Assembly: GCA_030686995.1 (NCBI GenBank)
Contig: CM060693.1
Location: forward strand, 112,451,228 to 112,515,227
Reading direction: 5' to 3'
DNA length: 64,000 bases
From: Artemisia argyi
Lineage: Eukaryota; Streptophyta; Magnoliopsida; Asterales; Asteraceae
Numbering within the stretch: position 1 is the first letter of the stretch; every line of letters begins with the position of its first letter. A program made the translations under genes and the position numbers. The notes under the pieces were generated by a model that worked only from the letters and a program-made list of their open reading frames with translations, was not told where the DNA came from and made no database searches. Below are positions 36,244 through 47,561 of this stretch, piece by piece.

Positions 36244-38803
36244 AAAATGTTTTCAAAATCGCTTCGCTATAAATATTCTTGAAAAAAACAAAATACAAAA
36301 TTTAAAAAAACCAACAAAAACAAAATACAAAAATATAAAATTTCAAAAAATCCAAAAACAATATAAAATCAAAAAATCCAAAAATATTCTTCTCACGACA
36401 TGTCTCTCGTATAAATCAATATTCTGTACGTTTCTAGAAATGTCATTCAACAATGATACGGACATGTACAGATGCTTGAGCGGGAGTTCTTTTTAATGTT
36501 TTTCTAAAACATGTCGTTTCTCAAAATTTTCTTCACAATGGCTTTCGTATACATCTGTACGAAACCCGGACCCGAACAATGACTTCTGATTATTTTCAAA
36601 TCAAGGACTCGTACGTTCAATGACAAAATCTTTTTCAAAAAGTTCGAGTCTAAACAAACGAAAAAGATTTCAAGCATAAACTCGTTTTCAAACAGAATTC
36701 TTGAGCACTTTTTCAAGTTTGTTCAAAAGATTTCTCAAAATCTCTCAAAATGAGTGCTCAAGAAAACTCCCTCTAAACCCTTAATTGATTTTAAAATGTG
36801 CTATCATTAAGGGGGAGTACAAAAATAAAATTGTTCCAAATTCATGCAAAATGAAATCTGTCTTTCTCTCCAAAAAGCTTTTTTACTCTGTTGATATCAA
36901 AAATATCACAATATGCTATTTTTGAGGGAGAGAAGACATGATTAAAATGTGATCAAAGATGTTTAAAGTTTGTGACTGAATCTCAGAAGAGCTCGACTCA
37001 GAAAGTACCAATGAATTGACGAAGCTTAAAATGTCAGTAATCGAAAAGACTTGTCCTGGACGGGTAATAATTTCAAGCTAGTCTAACTAGTGATGTAAGC
37101 GTGTCTCGAATAGGACTTGTCTGAGTAGAATGTACCGTATCGAGAGACTTTCTTTGGACTTGACCAGGACGGGTAATAATTTCAAGCTAGTCTAACTAGT
37201 GATGTAAGCGTGTCTCGAATCGGTCATGTTCGCTGAAAGTGGATCAATTCAAAAAGTGCAAACTCCTCACGCATGTGCAAATTTCTTAAGAATTCATGAG
37301 CACATGTGAAGGGGGAGTCCTTCAAAAGAAATGCAAAACTCTCGAAGTGTCAACAATGTGTTTTATTATCATAAACACTTTGAGAGATTTTCAATAAATG
37401 GTTTTATCGCAATTATAGGATAGTCATGGAGTTATAAGGTGACTAAGGTTAGGAAAAACCGTCCTATGATCCGCCAGAGCCGGAGGGATCTACCCAAGGA
37501 CAATTCCAATAGAGTAGAATTAGAAGTCCTTAGGTATGATTGAAAAAAGGAGAAAATGAGAAAGGAGAAAGAAGGGGTTGAAGAATTAAAAAGAAAAGTT
37601 ATGAAAAAGGGTGAAAAGAAATAGCCCTCCAAATGTTCAACCTTAGGGCAGACACCGGGTTCAACTCATAAGCTACTGGTTGTTACTAAGGTGACTCCGG
37701 TATTGAAGACAAAGACGTCATGGACCCAGTGACGCACTGCACTAAACCTTCTTAACCACTCAAGGTCTCTTAAAAGAGCTTGTTTCATTCTCACGGGGAA
37801 CCGGTGTAATCTATCGACCTGTCTCGTAGAGATAGTTGATATTGAAACAGGAGACCTCTCCCTAATCTCCGCATAGGAAACCAAATGTGCACTTATCGAG
37901 TTTAGAGCCCCAAGATTCATCAAAAGATCTCATAGGAACACATGATATTCTACACTGGTTGTTCATCAATAAGGACGCCAGATGTAAACTTTAGAGTCCT
38001 ACGCAGATCTTAGCAATCTGCCAGAACATTTATGAGAGGATTCACTTTTGTGATTCTCAATGATTGAATGGAAATTCCTGCCAGGGTCAACTTCAAACAG
38101 CCCTGACAGCAGGTCACTTCGGTAATTCTTTATGGGTTACGCTTAGTGTTCGCGGTGGTTTCAAACGGTCTACAGTCGTGGAGTGATCCCCAGCGACTCA
38201 CCCAGTCATTGAGCTACTAAGTAGGTCTTGTAAGCTCTCTCGAGAGTATCTGACATGGGAACGGCCTTGGTAAGGGTTAGAAGGAGTCTTCACACTATGC
38301 TGTTGACGATCTCTAATTCTTATCTGTAAGTACCAGATGTTTTATTGCTAACTGTTTATATGCAGGGACACTTCATCTCCATGGCGACAGATTCCTCATG
38401 CTCATACATGCATCTCGAAGTCAAAGGAAAGTTCTCACAAAGATCAAAGAAAAGAAAGGTTCAAAGAAAGATTCTACGCAATGTGAAAGAATCTACAGAA
38501 GTAAAGTGACAAATATCTATGTGAAAGAACGGGAACTACAAATGCATGTATCACAAAGACTGAAGATGTATGAGCATGTTGGAATGGCAAACAACCACCA
38601 CAGACGCAGAAGTGACGAAAGGCAGATAACTCCACATCACAAAGGAACAAAGAACGATGAAAAATCAGTTATCAAAGATCACAAAGCATGAAGGAACAAA
38701 GACTAAAGACTATTCCACAACGGCACACAAAGTTAAAGACAAAGAACACGGAAGACCCACTCACGTGGAGCATCATTCGAATGACCACCCCTTAGGGGGA
38801 GAT
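36244..38803 (+). other. Post-pol region of the young Copia with repeats and polypurine tracts
   Basis: Non-coding. An A-rich stretch follows the stop. AAGGGGGAGT tracts lie near 36809 and 37309, and the final TTAGGGGGAGATT is next to the 3' LTR. A 54-bp exact direct repeat sits at 37058-37111 and 37167-37220. The part from about 37466 on matches 1-1336. A 97-codon open frame (38398-38691) is not preserved in the other copy, so I do not call it a gene. Confidence 0.7.
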
Positions 38804-39208
38804 TGTTAGCATTAAAAATATATATATTAAAGTGATGGTCATTCTCATATTGTAACTTTGTGTCGTTGGTTAAGATTAGTAATAGTTTAGTCAATGGGCC
38901 TTGGTCTTGGTAAGCTAATATGCTATTAGTTATGTTTCATAAGCCTTTATAGATAAAAGAAAGCCAAGCCCAAGACCAAGCCCATGGAAAGCCTTTAGGG
39001 CATCCTAACTCTTGTACTATATAAACACCTCAAAGCTCATTTGAGGTGTGTGCTTGTGTGTGTATTGTGTGTGTTTTTAATAAAAGTTCTCTTCATCTCA
39101 TATCTCTATTTTATACATCTTAACGCCACACATATCATATCAAGTCACCATCTTTACTTCATCTAGCTCTTATATTTGTGTTAAAGTTGATATATCTAAG
39201 GTCCTACA
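38804..39208 (+). repeat. 3' LTR of the young Copia element
   Basis: TGTTAGCATT to GGTCCTACA, then ATACG. It differs from the 5' LTR at base 4 (T for C) and at one site in the GT-rich stretch near 39058. Confidence 0.95.
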
Positions 39209-39213
39209 ATACG

Positions 39214-39636
39214 TTGATTCACAAACAATGCATGTGCTTTATTTAAAATTAGGGTTAATTTTTTGAAAATATATCATATTTGTCATTTTTTGCTGTTGTG
39301 TATACCGAATTTTTTTAATGTTTGTATTAAACTTTCAAATTTTGATTATCATATATATTTTATGACCATTTTATCCTTACTTTTTTTTCAAAATTTGAAA
39401 GATAAAATAGTCATTTAACATGGTTGACTAGTCATAAAATAATTAACATTTGAAAGTTCAGTAAAATATAAATAAATAAATAAATAAAAATAAAAAAAAA
39501 ATTCATTGCAAAAAAAATAATGACAAGTATAATACATTTTCAAGTAATTAACCCTTAAATTTATAAGATAAACACCAAGTAGTATTGTTAAACGAGGTTT
39601 TCATGCATGGCGTGTAGATTTTATGTAATCCTTTTA
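39214..39636. other. AT-rich spacer with (AAAT)n microsatellite
   Basis: No gene seen. An (AAAT)n and A-rich stretch lies at about 39467-39505. Confidence 0.5.
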
Positions 39637-39674
39637 CTAGCAGGGTACCCGCGCGATACGGCGGCGGGTACCCT
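39637..39674 (-). mobile_element. Helitron-like 3' terminus
   Basis: On the minus strand a GC-rich hairpin with arms AGGGTACCC (39642-39650) and GGGTACCCT (39666-39674) is followed after one base by CTAG and then T. Plant Helitrons end in a short hairpin a few bases before CTRR and insert at A/T. The element would extend rightwards; its 5' TC end was not located, and no Rep/helicase gene is in reach. Probably non-autonomous. Confidence 0.45.
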
Positions 39675-41330
39675 ATAATAAAATTTGCGGCGATGAAAAT
39701 CTCGAATTATTGTTTCGGGTTGCTGGTTCTCATTTTTGTTTCAGAAGCTTAATATTTTGAAAGCTTAATTATATTGTATATTGTGGTTAAAAAGTTATAT
39801 TTTTGTGAAGGGTGTTTTTAATAGTGTATTAATTGTAATAAATAGTGTATTTTTTATTTTTTTATTTTTTTTTTTTGATAAAGGGGTGGAAGCTTTTTGA
39901 AAGCTTAATTATATTGTACATTGTGCTTAAATAGTTGCATTTTTGGATGAATGTGTGTTTTGTATATTAATTGTATTAGATGAATAGTGTTTTTTATTTT
40001 TATGTGTGCTTTAAGTATTTGTAAACTATGTTTTATAAGTAGCATTTACTTAAAATTTATATTAGAAAATCTTAACAAATTCATAGAAAGGAAATGTTTA
40101 AATGCATTATAAATAGTATAGATATTATTCTAGTACTGTAATCATTAAATGCAAACAGAAAACAACAAAACGGTTACTTTATCTATTATTGGTAGTAATC
40201 TAAAATTATACTCATCATGAAAATAGATCTGTCATTTTGCGATATGGCCGGTTTTCTCATTTTGTTTTGATTCATAATTAACACTTGCATCATCATCATC
40301 ATCATCATTCTTAAACTCACTTCATTTCATGTGTTCCTCGACCGATAAAACACCAAGTGACACTTATCATCTTTTCTTACTTGAGTGTATAGTACGTGAA
40401 CCTCTTAATGTTTTTGAGACTCGTATAAGAAACCTCGTGATGTGCAAGCTAGATGACGCTAAATTACTATAGCTTCTGACTGCTGTACATTCAACTAGTT
40501 TATTTGAATTCAAACAGATTTCAAGCACTTTAAGTGTATTTAAATAGTTTTAGTTGAGAATCAAATCTTAATTATTTCTAAAACATGCGTCACATCTTTT
40601 AATTTTTTAAAAGTTTTTGATTTTAAGTTATGTTCTTTCTCTATTATATCCTTTATTATAAATGAACTTTTTATAATTAATAGTTTTCAAAAAATCATAC
40701 TACTCTCTCAATCGGAAAAAGTTCAATATAGATCAAATATTGTCCCATAAGCAATAATCATCATGAATTTTTTAATCAAAACAAAGAAAATAAATTTTCA
40801 CAATTTTTAAAAAAATTAAGTATCTCGCAACCGTTAATCGTTATGCAAAACAAATCATACAATCACGACGAGAATTAAATCATCTTTCTATAGACGGGCA
40901 CTTTGATAAACTTTTGACCATTTTTTTTCAGTTATGTATGGAAAAATCACACGTGATTTGTATCACAAACACATGCGATTTATGAAATCACATGTGATTT
41001 TTCCCAAAGTTATAAATAACGAGAGATGCCATTAGAATCAATTATGGGACAAGTGGAAGAAGGTAGAATCAAAATGATAGAGGGTAAAGGGATGAAGAAT
41101 CAAAAAGGTAGGAGGGTAAAGATGGATATTTTTGGGATTTTTGATAAACATTTTATAAGAAAGAAAATCTTTTTGTGTTTTTTTGTGTTCGTTGAAAACT
41201 GATTTAAAATGTTTTCGTGAACGGTTTTATTTTGATAAATAGAAAATATGAACAAAGGATGGATAAATGTACAATGGAACGAATTCCAAAGTCACTAATC
41301 AGAAAAACCGTTTAGAAAACGCACACAACC
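39675..41330. other. AT-rich, gene-free stretch
   Basis: No coding frame or RNA gene seen. It contains an ATC microsatellite at about 40283-40307. Part is presumably the inside of the Helitron-like element, and the part next to 41331 is the start of the internal region of the minus-strand Gypsy element. Confidence 0.4.
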
Positions 41331-41348
41331 TCCCCGGCAGCGGCGCCA
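41331..41348 (-). other. tRNA-Asp-type primer-binding site of a Gypsy element
   Basis: The minus strand reads TGGCGCCGCTGCCGGGGA, one mismatch from the site complementary to the 3' end of tRNA-Asp (TGGCGCCGTTGCCGGGGA) used by Tat/Ogre-type Gypsy elements. It lies nine bases from the LTR terminus. Confidence 0.75.
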
Positions 41349-41357
41349 AAAATTGAT

Positions 41358-44300
41358 TGATGCTAAACCACCAACTTATATTGACCAAGGAATGGTCAAC
41401 AAAGTCAAATAGCCTAGATCAATACTCCGGGTAATATAAGGTATCACCAGGTCGTTATGTCCCGACGAGGTGTGAATTGTATTCAAACGGCTTTGTGATC
41501 GGGTGAATTTGAATAGGAAAAAGGTTGTGAGTTATTACACTACTGATTTATACAATGAAATAGCTTAAATAAGCTATATGAATAAGACAGGAAAGTTGGA
41601 AAAACCAGAAACGATTCAAACCTAAAAACATGTACGTTACGTTTAAATAAAACGTAAACGTACGAAATAAAAAGTAAAAAACTGAAATCTGAAAACACCC
41701 AGGGGGTGAAAATGACTTTTTTACAAACTAAAAGGTGAAAGAAAATTTTAAGAAAAAGAAAATGTATTTTTACACTAATTAATTATTTATTATTAATTAA
41801 ATACTAATTAATACTAATTATTAATATTTAAATAAATTAAATACAATATAATATTATTTTAATACTAGAAAAATGAAAACTAAATTTCTAAAATTATAAA
41901 ATAACTAAAAACAAATTTTGAAATTAAAAATATACTTTTTTGTCTTTTTATGGATTTTATATTAATTAATTACTAATTAAACATTAATTATCTAATTAAA
42001 CTATTTTAAATTAAGAAAAATGCTAAATGAACAGTAAAAATTACAAGAAAATTTCTAAAATTATTTTATAACATATAAAAGCTATAAAAAAATATAAAAA
42101 CTAGGTTTTACTTAATAAAAACTAATTATGCTATTTAAAACTAATTAGTAATTAATTATTAATAAAACTAAGATCAATTCTAATAAATACTAAATTATAA
42201 AATAAAAATCTGAGAAAATTATTATAAATACTTTAATATAAGAGGAATTTAAGAAAAATATAAAATAGCTAAGTACTTAATAAAAATCTAAAAATGAAAA
42301 ATAAAATTAAATAGAAACTATCACTTAAAATTACTTTGTTTTTTTCTGGATTTTTATTTTAGAAAACTATTTTACAACTAAAAACATCAACTTTTTGTAA
42401 AAACAACTTTTTTAAAACTTAATAATAAGCAGTTTGATAGCTTATAAGTGAGACAGTTGACCAAAGTTTGACCAAGGATGAGAATGAGCGAAAATCAGCT
42501 TGGGTGAGACCCACAATAGCTTAATCTAGTTCCAATAAGTTATGTTAACTTGTATAAGCTGGAATAAGCCAAAAGGGACCCACAGAATAAGCCAAAAGCA
42601 CCAAAATAAGCACTTGGTACTTGTGATTTAACTAAAATTGGGACAGCCTTTTGTGGTGATTTCAAGTGGGTCCCAGTGGGTTCAAGGTCAAACCAGTGGT
42701 CAATTGAGGAAGCCTGGTAGGGGGGAATTGGTAGGAACCAATGGGGAGGCCTGAGGACCACTGTGGAGGTCAGAAAACCACCACCAAGTGGTGGTGGTGG
42801 CCTGAATCAGCAGCTGCACAGGGCAGACAGCTCCCCTGCAAGCTACTTTGGGGGCTTGTATTGCTTCCACAAAAATTCATAAATATAAGATGATACTGGG
42901 ATTTCAAGGACAAGGTGGGAGGCTACCAATTCTGAGAATTTCAAAAGCTAAAGCTAAGTCCAAAAATCTAAATAAATCTTGCTATTTTGAGGAAAAACTG
43001 AAAACTACCATTTTGACTTTATGATGAAACTTGGATATATTGACTTTTGTGGATTTAGATCCCTTCTAATCTACTGAAGAAGTAATAAAAGGTTATAAAA
43101 AAACTAAATTAAGCTAAAACAGTTACTTTTGAACTGCAATGGTGAGACTTAGGAGCCTAAGAGCTAATAGTGATTAGAACAAGAGCTTAGAAGTGCTATT
43201 TGACTTTTTCTCAAATGAATGCTGAATTTTATTGTCTCATGAGTCTAAAAGATCCTAAGGAAGCATGTGTGAACTAATGGCATACCAAGTAAACAACAAG
43301 TACACAGCTCAGACTCTTAAACCAAACACCCCTTTATTATAGCTGATGTGCAGTTTTAGAAACAAATGGGGAATTTTACACCATGAAACTGAATCTTAGG
43401 CTTATGCTATTCTGAATTGATCATAAACAAACATATACAAACAATAACTAAAGACAACAACTGCTCATAACAAGCTATACTAGATTTATACTAGAATCTG
43501 AAAACTAGAAGATAAGACTTACATGTGACCTGCACTTAAATCCAAAGTATACCAATGTATACAAGTTGTCTTGTTGTAACACAAGAGGATAACAACCCAC
43601 AAGCTCCTTCCTAACTAGTTTATCACCCTTATGGTAGTTTGTGGCTTCTGATTGACCAATTTAAACCTTGAAATCCAACAGTGACCATGAACTTTAAACC
43701 CACTAATAGCTATTTACGGCTATAATGATCTTAAGTAACCCAAAATTAAACTGATGGTACTAGTACAAGCTTATTCAAGCTTATACTCACTTGCTTGGTG
43801 CAAAACTTAACTTGAAGTAACTTAATGAGAGAAAAGCTTGAGCCATAAATAGAACTAAAATTGAATTTTGATTAAACTGACAACAATATTACACTGAATT
43901 CCAAGAGATACACTAACTTAAAACATAATAATTAAAATTTCGACATGAGTTACAATTTAAATTAATCTATATTACTACTAAAATCTACTAGCCTCCTCTC
44001 TGCTTCCCTTCTTCCTTTTTATATTGAACCATTAGGGTTTTTGAGACCCAATTGTCTTTTCCCAGCTTCAATACACACCATTGGATGATATAATTCAATC
44101 TTGACCATTAATCCATTTTGGCGCCCATTTTGATTTTGACGTTTTCTATGAATACTTTGATGCCAGAGGTGTATTTGGAGGTTTGTGTTTGTTTCAGGTG
44201 TAGGAGGGTAGGGTTGGAGTGTAGCAGAGGTTATGATGATGAGGGTGAGGTAGTTTTGCAGGCACATGGAGGTGGTTTTGAGGGGGGGGGGGAATGGTTT

Positions 44301-44979
44301 TGACCGGGTGTTGACTGAGGGTTAATAGAAACGGGGTGTTTGTTTATTATTTTGAAGTGGATTGGGTGAAGTGGTGGGCTGAGAAGGGAATGGGCTGGAG
44401 TTTGTGGGAGTGGGCCTGGATTGTGTTTAATTATTTTGGACTTTAGGGAGTAGTATATATTGGATCCGGTTTGGTTTTGTAGAAATAATTCACAAGGACC
44501 ATTTTGCAATTAACCCATAACTTAGGGACTGAAATGGCAATTTTTCCAAATATAATATAAGGACTAAACTTGTCATTTGAGAATAGTACATGGGTGATTT
44601 TTGACATTTTCCATTTTGAAAACTCCCAGGGGCCATTTTTGCCAAATTGTAAAGTACAGGGACCAAATTTGTAATTTTCACAAACTTTTCACCCAATGAT
44701 CGTTTTTGATAATTTTTGACTTTTAAAAACCTTGGGTTGACTTTTCTTTCGTTTTAAACCTTCAGGGACTAGTTTTGTCAATATTTGAAACTTGAGGGAC
44801 TGAAACTGTCAATTATGCAAACTTTGTTCGTTTTTCATTTGTTTTTAAACATTTTGCATCTAAAACATATAAAACACACTTTTGGAATAATTTCTGTATT
44901 TTTGATGCGTTTTTGAGTGTTTTTGGATGTTTTGGCTGTTCATATACGATAAAAATGATGAGTATTTACACACTCATCA
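41358..44979 (-). repeat. 3.6-kb Gypsy (Tat/Ogre-like) 5' LTR
   Basis: On the minus strand it starts TGATGAGTGTGTAAATACTC (at 44979) and ends GCATCA (at 41358), giving TGATG...CATCA termini, followed by the primer site. The sequence is AT-rich on the left (41700-42450). On the right (44480-44830) it carries several AGGGACTGAAA-type phrases. No coding frame in it is credible. Internal domains and the other LTR are absent from the window, so the element is truncated. Confidence 0.7.
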
Positions 44980-45016
44980 CCTATCTTCTTGGTAAACGTT
45001 CAACAACTGGTCAGCC

Positions 45017-45025
45017 TATTTATAA
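45017..45025 (+). promoter_or_regulatory. TATA box of gene A
   Basis: TATTTATAA lies 67 nt before the ATG at 45092 and only 38 bp from the edge of the Gypsy LTR. Confidence 0.5.
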
Positions 45026-45091
45026 CCTCGTTTGTATACACTAGATGACTCACCAACACAGAAATCCCTTTGAAAAAAACCACAATTAAAA

Positions 45092-45610
45092 ATGGCAGCC
45101 CCAAATGCAAATGGTTGTTTTCCAAGTGAAGCTGACGAATACGAGTTTGTCTTAAACAACGCCTTGTTGTGGGACGCTGTGTTCAATGAATTCGGGTATG
45201 ATCCCGTATTGGAATTTGGTAATTACAGGCAGGTTAGCACCGTCGTTAGGACACAGATACTGAGGTGGGTTCGTAGACAGGACTTTTACTGGGACGAGGT
45301 TTTGGGGTTGAATGAGGAAGAAGATATAGAGGTGGAGGAGGAAGAGGAGCTGGAGCAGCAGCAGGGCGTGGTTGAGCAGCAGCAGGGTGTGGTGGAGCAG
45401 CAGCAGGGTATGGTGGAGCAGCAGCAGGGTGTGGTGGATCAGCATCATAATGTGGTGGAGCAGCAGCCAAACCTGTTCGAGGATAGGTTGAATTTGGCAA
45501 GCAGGATTACGGCTCTTGAAAAATTCTTCAAAGAATATAAAGAAAGGATGGATAGGAGGGAAAGTGATGCAAGCAGGGCAGAGAGCTCTGGGTCGAACCG
45601 GTTGGGGTGA
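45092..45610 (+). CDS. Gene A: acidic protein with EQQQGVV heptad repeats (172 aa)
   Basis: Complete open frame with a good plant context (AAAAATGGC) and a TATA box upstream. The N-terminal 75 residues are folded-looking (Trp/Phe/Tyr-rich, with RQDFYWDEV), followed by an acidic run (EEEDIEVEEEEELE). From residue 88 about six tandem heptads EQQQGVV (21-bp DNA repeats, 45353-45478) follow, then a charged helical C-terminus (ALEKFFKEYKERMDRRE). A 7-residue period with Val pairs suggests a helical or coiled oligomerisation segment. I do not recognise the family and assign no function. It faces gene B tail to tail. Confidence 0.6.
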   Translation: MAAPNANGCFPSEADEYEFVLNNALLWDAVFNEFGYDPVLEFGNYRQVSTVVRTQILRWVRRQDFYWDEVLGLNEEEDIEVEEEEELEQQQGVVEQQQGVVEQQQGMVEQQQGVVDQHHNVVEQQPNLFEDRLNLASRITALEKFFKEYKERMDRRESDASRAESSGSNRLG

Positions 45611-46044
45611 AAGCTTTGAATGATTATGGTGTTTCTATGGTTTTGGTATGTTTGTAATCTCGTGTTTATCTGATGTATGGAATGGTGATGTATGGAATGG
45701 TGGCAACTTTATAACTTTATCAATAAATAAATATGAAGTTTAATTACTAGTCATTGTTTATGGTTGATTGTGAATGTCTAATTGCCAACTCCATATCAAG
45801 GGCTGTTCAAGTCAACCACAAATTACTCTAATTGTATATGATGTAAACCTTTATCATAAGGAAACCATGATTTGCAGAATTTGTAAACTAGAAACATGAC
45901 TAGCATTAACCATTAAGTCATCAAAATAACCACCATAACTTAAGTCTAATACATTAGCACCATTCATAGTAAGTTAAGAAATATTTACAACCATCATCAA
46001 AAGTGAACAAGTTTTTCATAAGCATAAGACATGATACATCATCT

Positions 46045-46959
46045 TCATGTTGCCTTGCCTTTCCCCTTGCCCTTGCCTTTCCCTTTGGGTTTATCTGTTG
46101 CCTTTGCCTTGTCTTTGCCTTTGCCTTTGCCTTTTGCCTTTGCCTTGCCTTTGCCTTTGCCTTTGCTGCTTTGACCATGATCCTGGTCACATTTACGTTT
46201 CTTTGCTGGGATTGGCTCCTCATGAGGGACAGGCAGAGCTAGGACAGCAAGGTCAGCTGGGAGAGGCGGAGAAGGTGGAATAACTTGGAGAGGTCCAGCT
46301 TCTATTGGCGAATCAGAGCTTGTAGAATCGGCTATTGAAAACTCAGAGGTTGAACCAGACTCAGTTTCTTGCTGTTCAATTAACCAGTCAAGCAATCCGG
46401 GTGGGATTGAGTAACCACCAGAACTTAAACTAGAACTGCTGGAAGATGAGCCAATTGGTCCTGGGTCACATTAATATAATTGGTACTGTTAGTGTTCAAA
46501 GGTTTGCATCAAACTACATTAATGTCTTTCTAAACACATACAAGCAAACAAATGAAGGCGAGGAGTGAAAAGTTTGATCAAATCATAACATAATCTCAAT
46601 ATGCTCTTTCAAATCTTAGTGTTCAAATGTAGGCATGCAACCACATTATGGTCTTTCTAATCTTAGTCAACACATAGAAGCAAACAAATGAAGGGGAGGA
46701 GTGAAAAGTTTGATCAAATCATAAAATAAGCTGACTATGGTCTTCCTAATGTTAGTGTTCAAATGTAGGCATCAGACTACATTATGGTCTTTCTAATCTT
46801 AGTAAACACATACAAGCAAACAAAACCCCCAAATGTTGTCAGTAAAAACAAGGTCAAATATGTTAAACATGATAAACAACAATTAAATGGAGCAAAAGAT
46901 GTATCAAATGATCAATAACAATTTATAGTTTAAATACCTGGACGGGTAGGGGAGCTCAT
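46045..46959 (-). CDS. Gene B: two-exon Lys/Gly-repeat protein (145 aa)
   Basis: Exon 1 is 22 nt (46959-46938; MSSPTRP plus one base), donor CAG|GTATTT. The intron is 46937-46461, with acceptor GACCCAG. Exon 2 is 46460-46045. The joined length is 438 nt, an exact multiple of three, which supports the model. TATA (CTATAAAAAG on the minus strand) is at 47103-47094. A 26-base T run (46973-46998) lies in the 5' leader. The protein has a Ser-rich start, a GLLDWLIEQQETES segment, a Pro-rich middle, a basic PAKKRK nuclear-signal-like motif and a C-terminal tail of KGKGKA-type repeats. The tail suggests DNA, RNA or chromatin binding. Family not recognised. Confidence 0.6.
46470..46830 (-). repeat. 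Tandem repeat inside the gene B intron
   Basis: About three diverged copies of a roughly 120-bp unit (GTGTTCAAATGTAGGCAT, TATGGTCTTTCTAATC, AAACAAATGAAGG, AGTGAAAAGTTTGATC) lie wholly within the intron. Confidence 0.55.
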
Positions 46960-47561
46960 TGTGTTGATTTGGTTTTTTTTTTTTTTTTTTTTTTTTTTGA
47001 AATTTAGGGTTTGATCGGGGTTAGTTACTGTTTGAGTGTTATGTGTTTAATGTAACCAAGTGTGTGTTCAATACTCTAAGTTGCTTTTTATAGTAGGTAA
47101 GTTGTTTGACTTTAATTAGTCAAACTAATTGAATGGCACATTCAATGCTTGTTCAACAGATGGTTGAAAGTCAAATTTATTGCTAGATACACTTTGTATT
47201 TATTTTTTTAAGGGCACACAGAGATAACACATTACAAATGTGACACTATAGTATTGATCCATTATATTCTTTTGGTGCTGAGTACTTCTGCATTGGTGGT
47301 TTGTGCAGGTCATCTTGTTTGACCAAGTTGACAAGCATTGACTTGGTTACTCTTTCAATATAGCAGTACCTACTTTGATTCTACCAGTATCATTTTGTTT
47401 GAGCAGTACCTTCTTTAATGAATGGTCACATTTAAGTTGAAGCTCATAACAGTTATTATACACAAATGAAGGAAATGATGAAATTCATTTCATGTCATTA
47501 AACTGAAACAGATTACACAAGATATTCAAACAAAACAGACATATAACCATTTTCTGTTGTT

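Larger units (their letters stand above)
27001..39208 (+). mobile_element. Young full-length Ty1/Copia retrotransposon (12.2 kb)
   Basis: Both LTRs are 405 bp, and the direct flanks ATACG (26996-27000 and 39209-39213) are a perfect target duplication. By eye the LTRs differ at two sites (about 0.5%). With a commonly used plant rate of 1.3e-8 per site per year this is roughly 0.2 million years. The order is LTR, primer site, 1.1-kb leader with a motif array, long gag, protease-integrase-RT-RNase H, a 2.6-kb post-pol region, LTR. Despite its youth it has coding lesions (stops at 31739 and 32669, a frameshift, and a YVDN RT box), so it likely moved with proteins supplied by relatives. Confidence 0.95.

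Noticed and set aside
38398..38691. 97-codon basic open frame in the post-pol region
   Set aside because: The related copy at 940-1240 has stops and frame changes, so the frame is not conserved.
45152..45500. Antisense open frames rich in Ala/Pro and Leu/His opposite gene A
   Set aside because: Mirror images of the GAG-CAG heptad repeat; gene A has the TATA box and start context.
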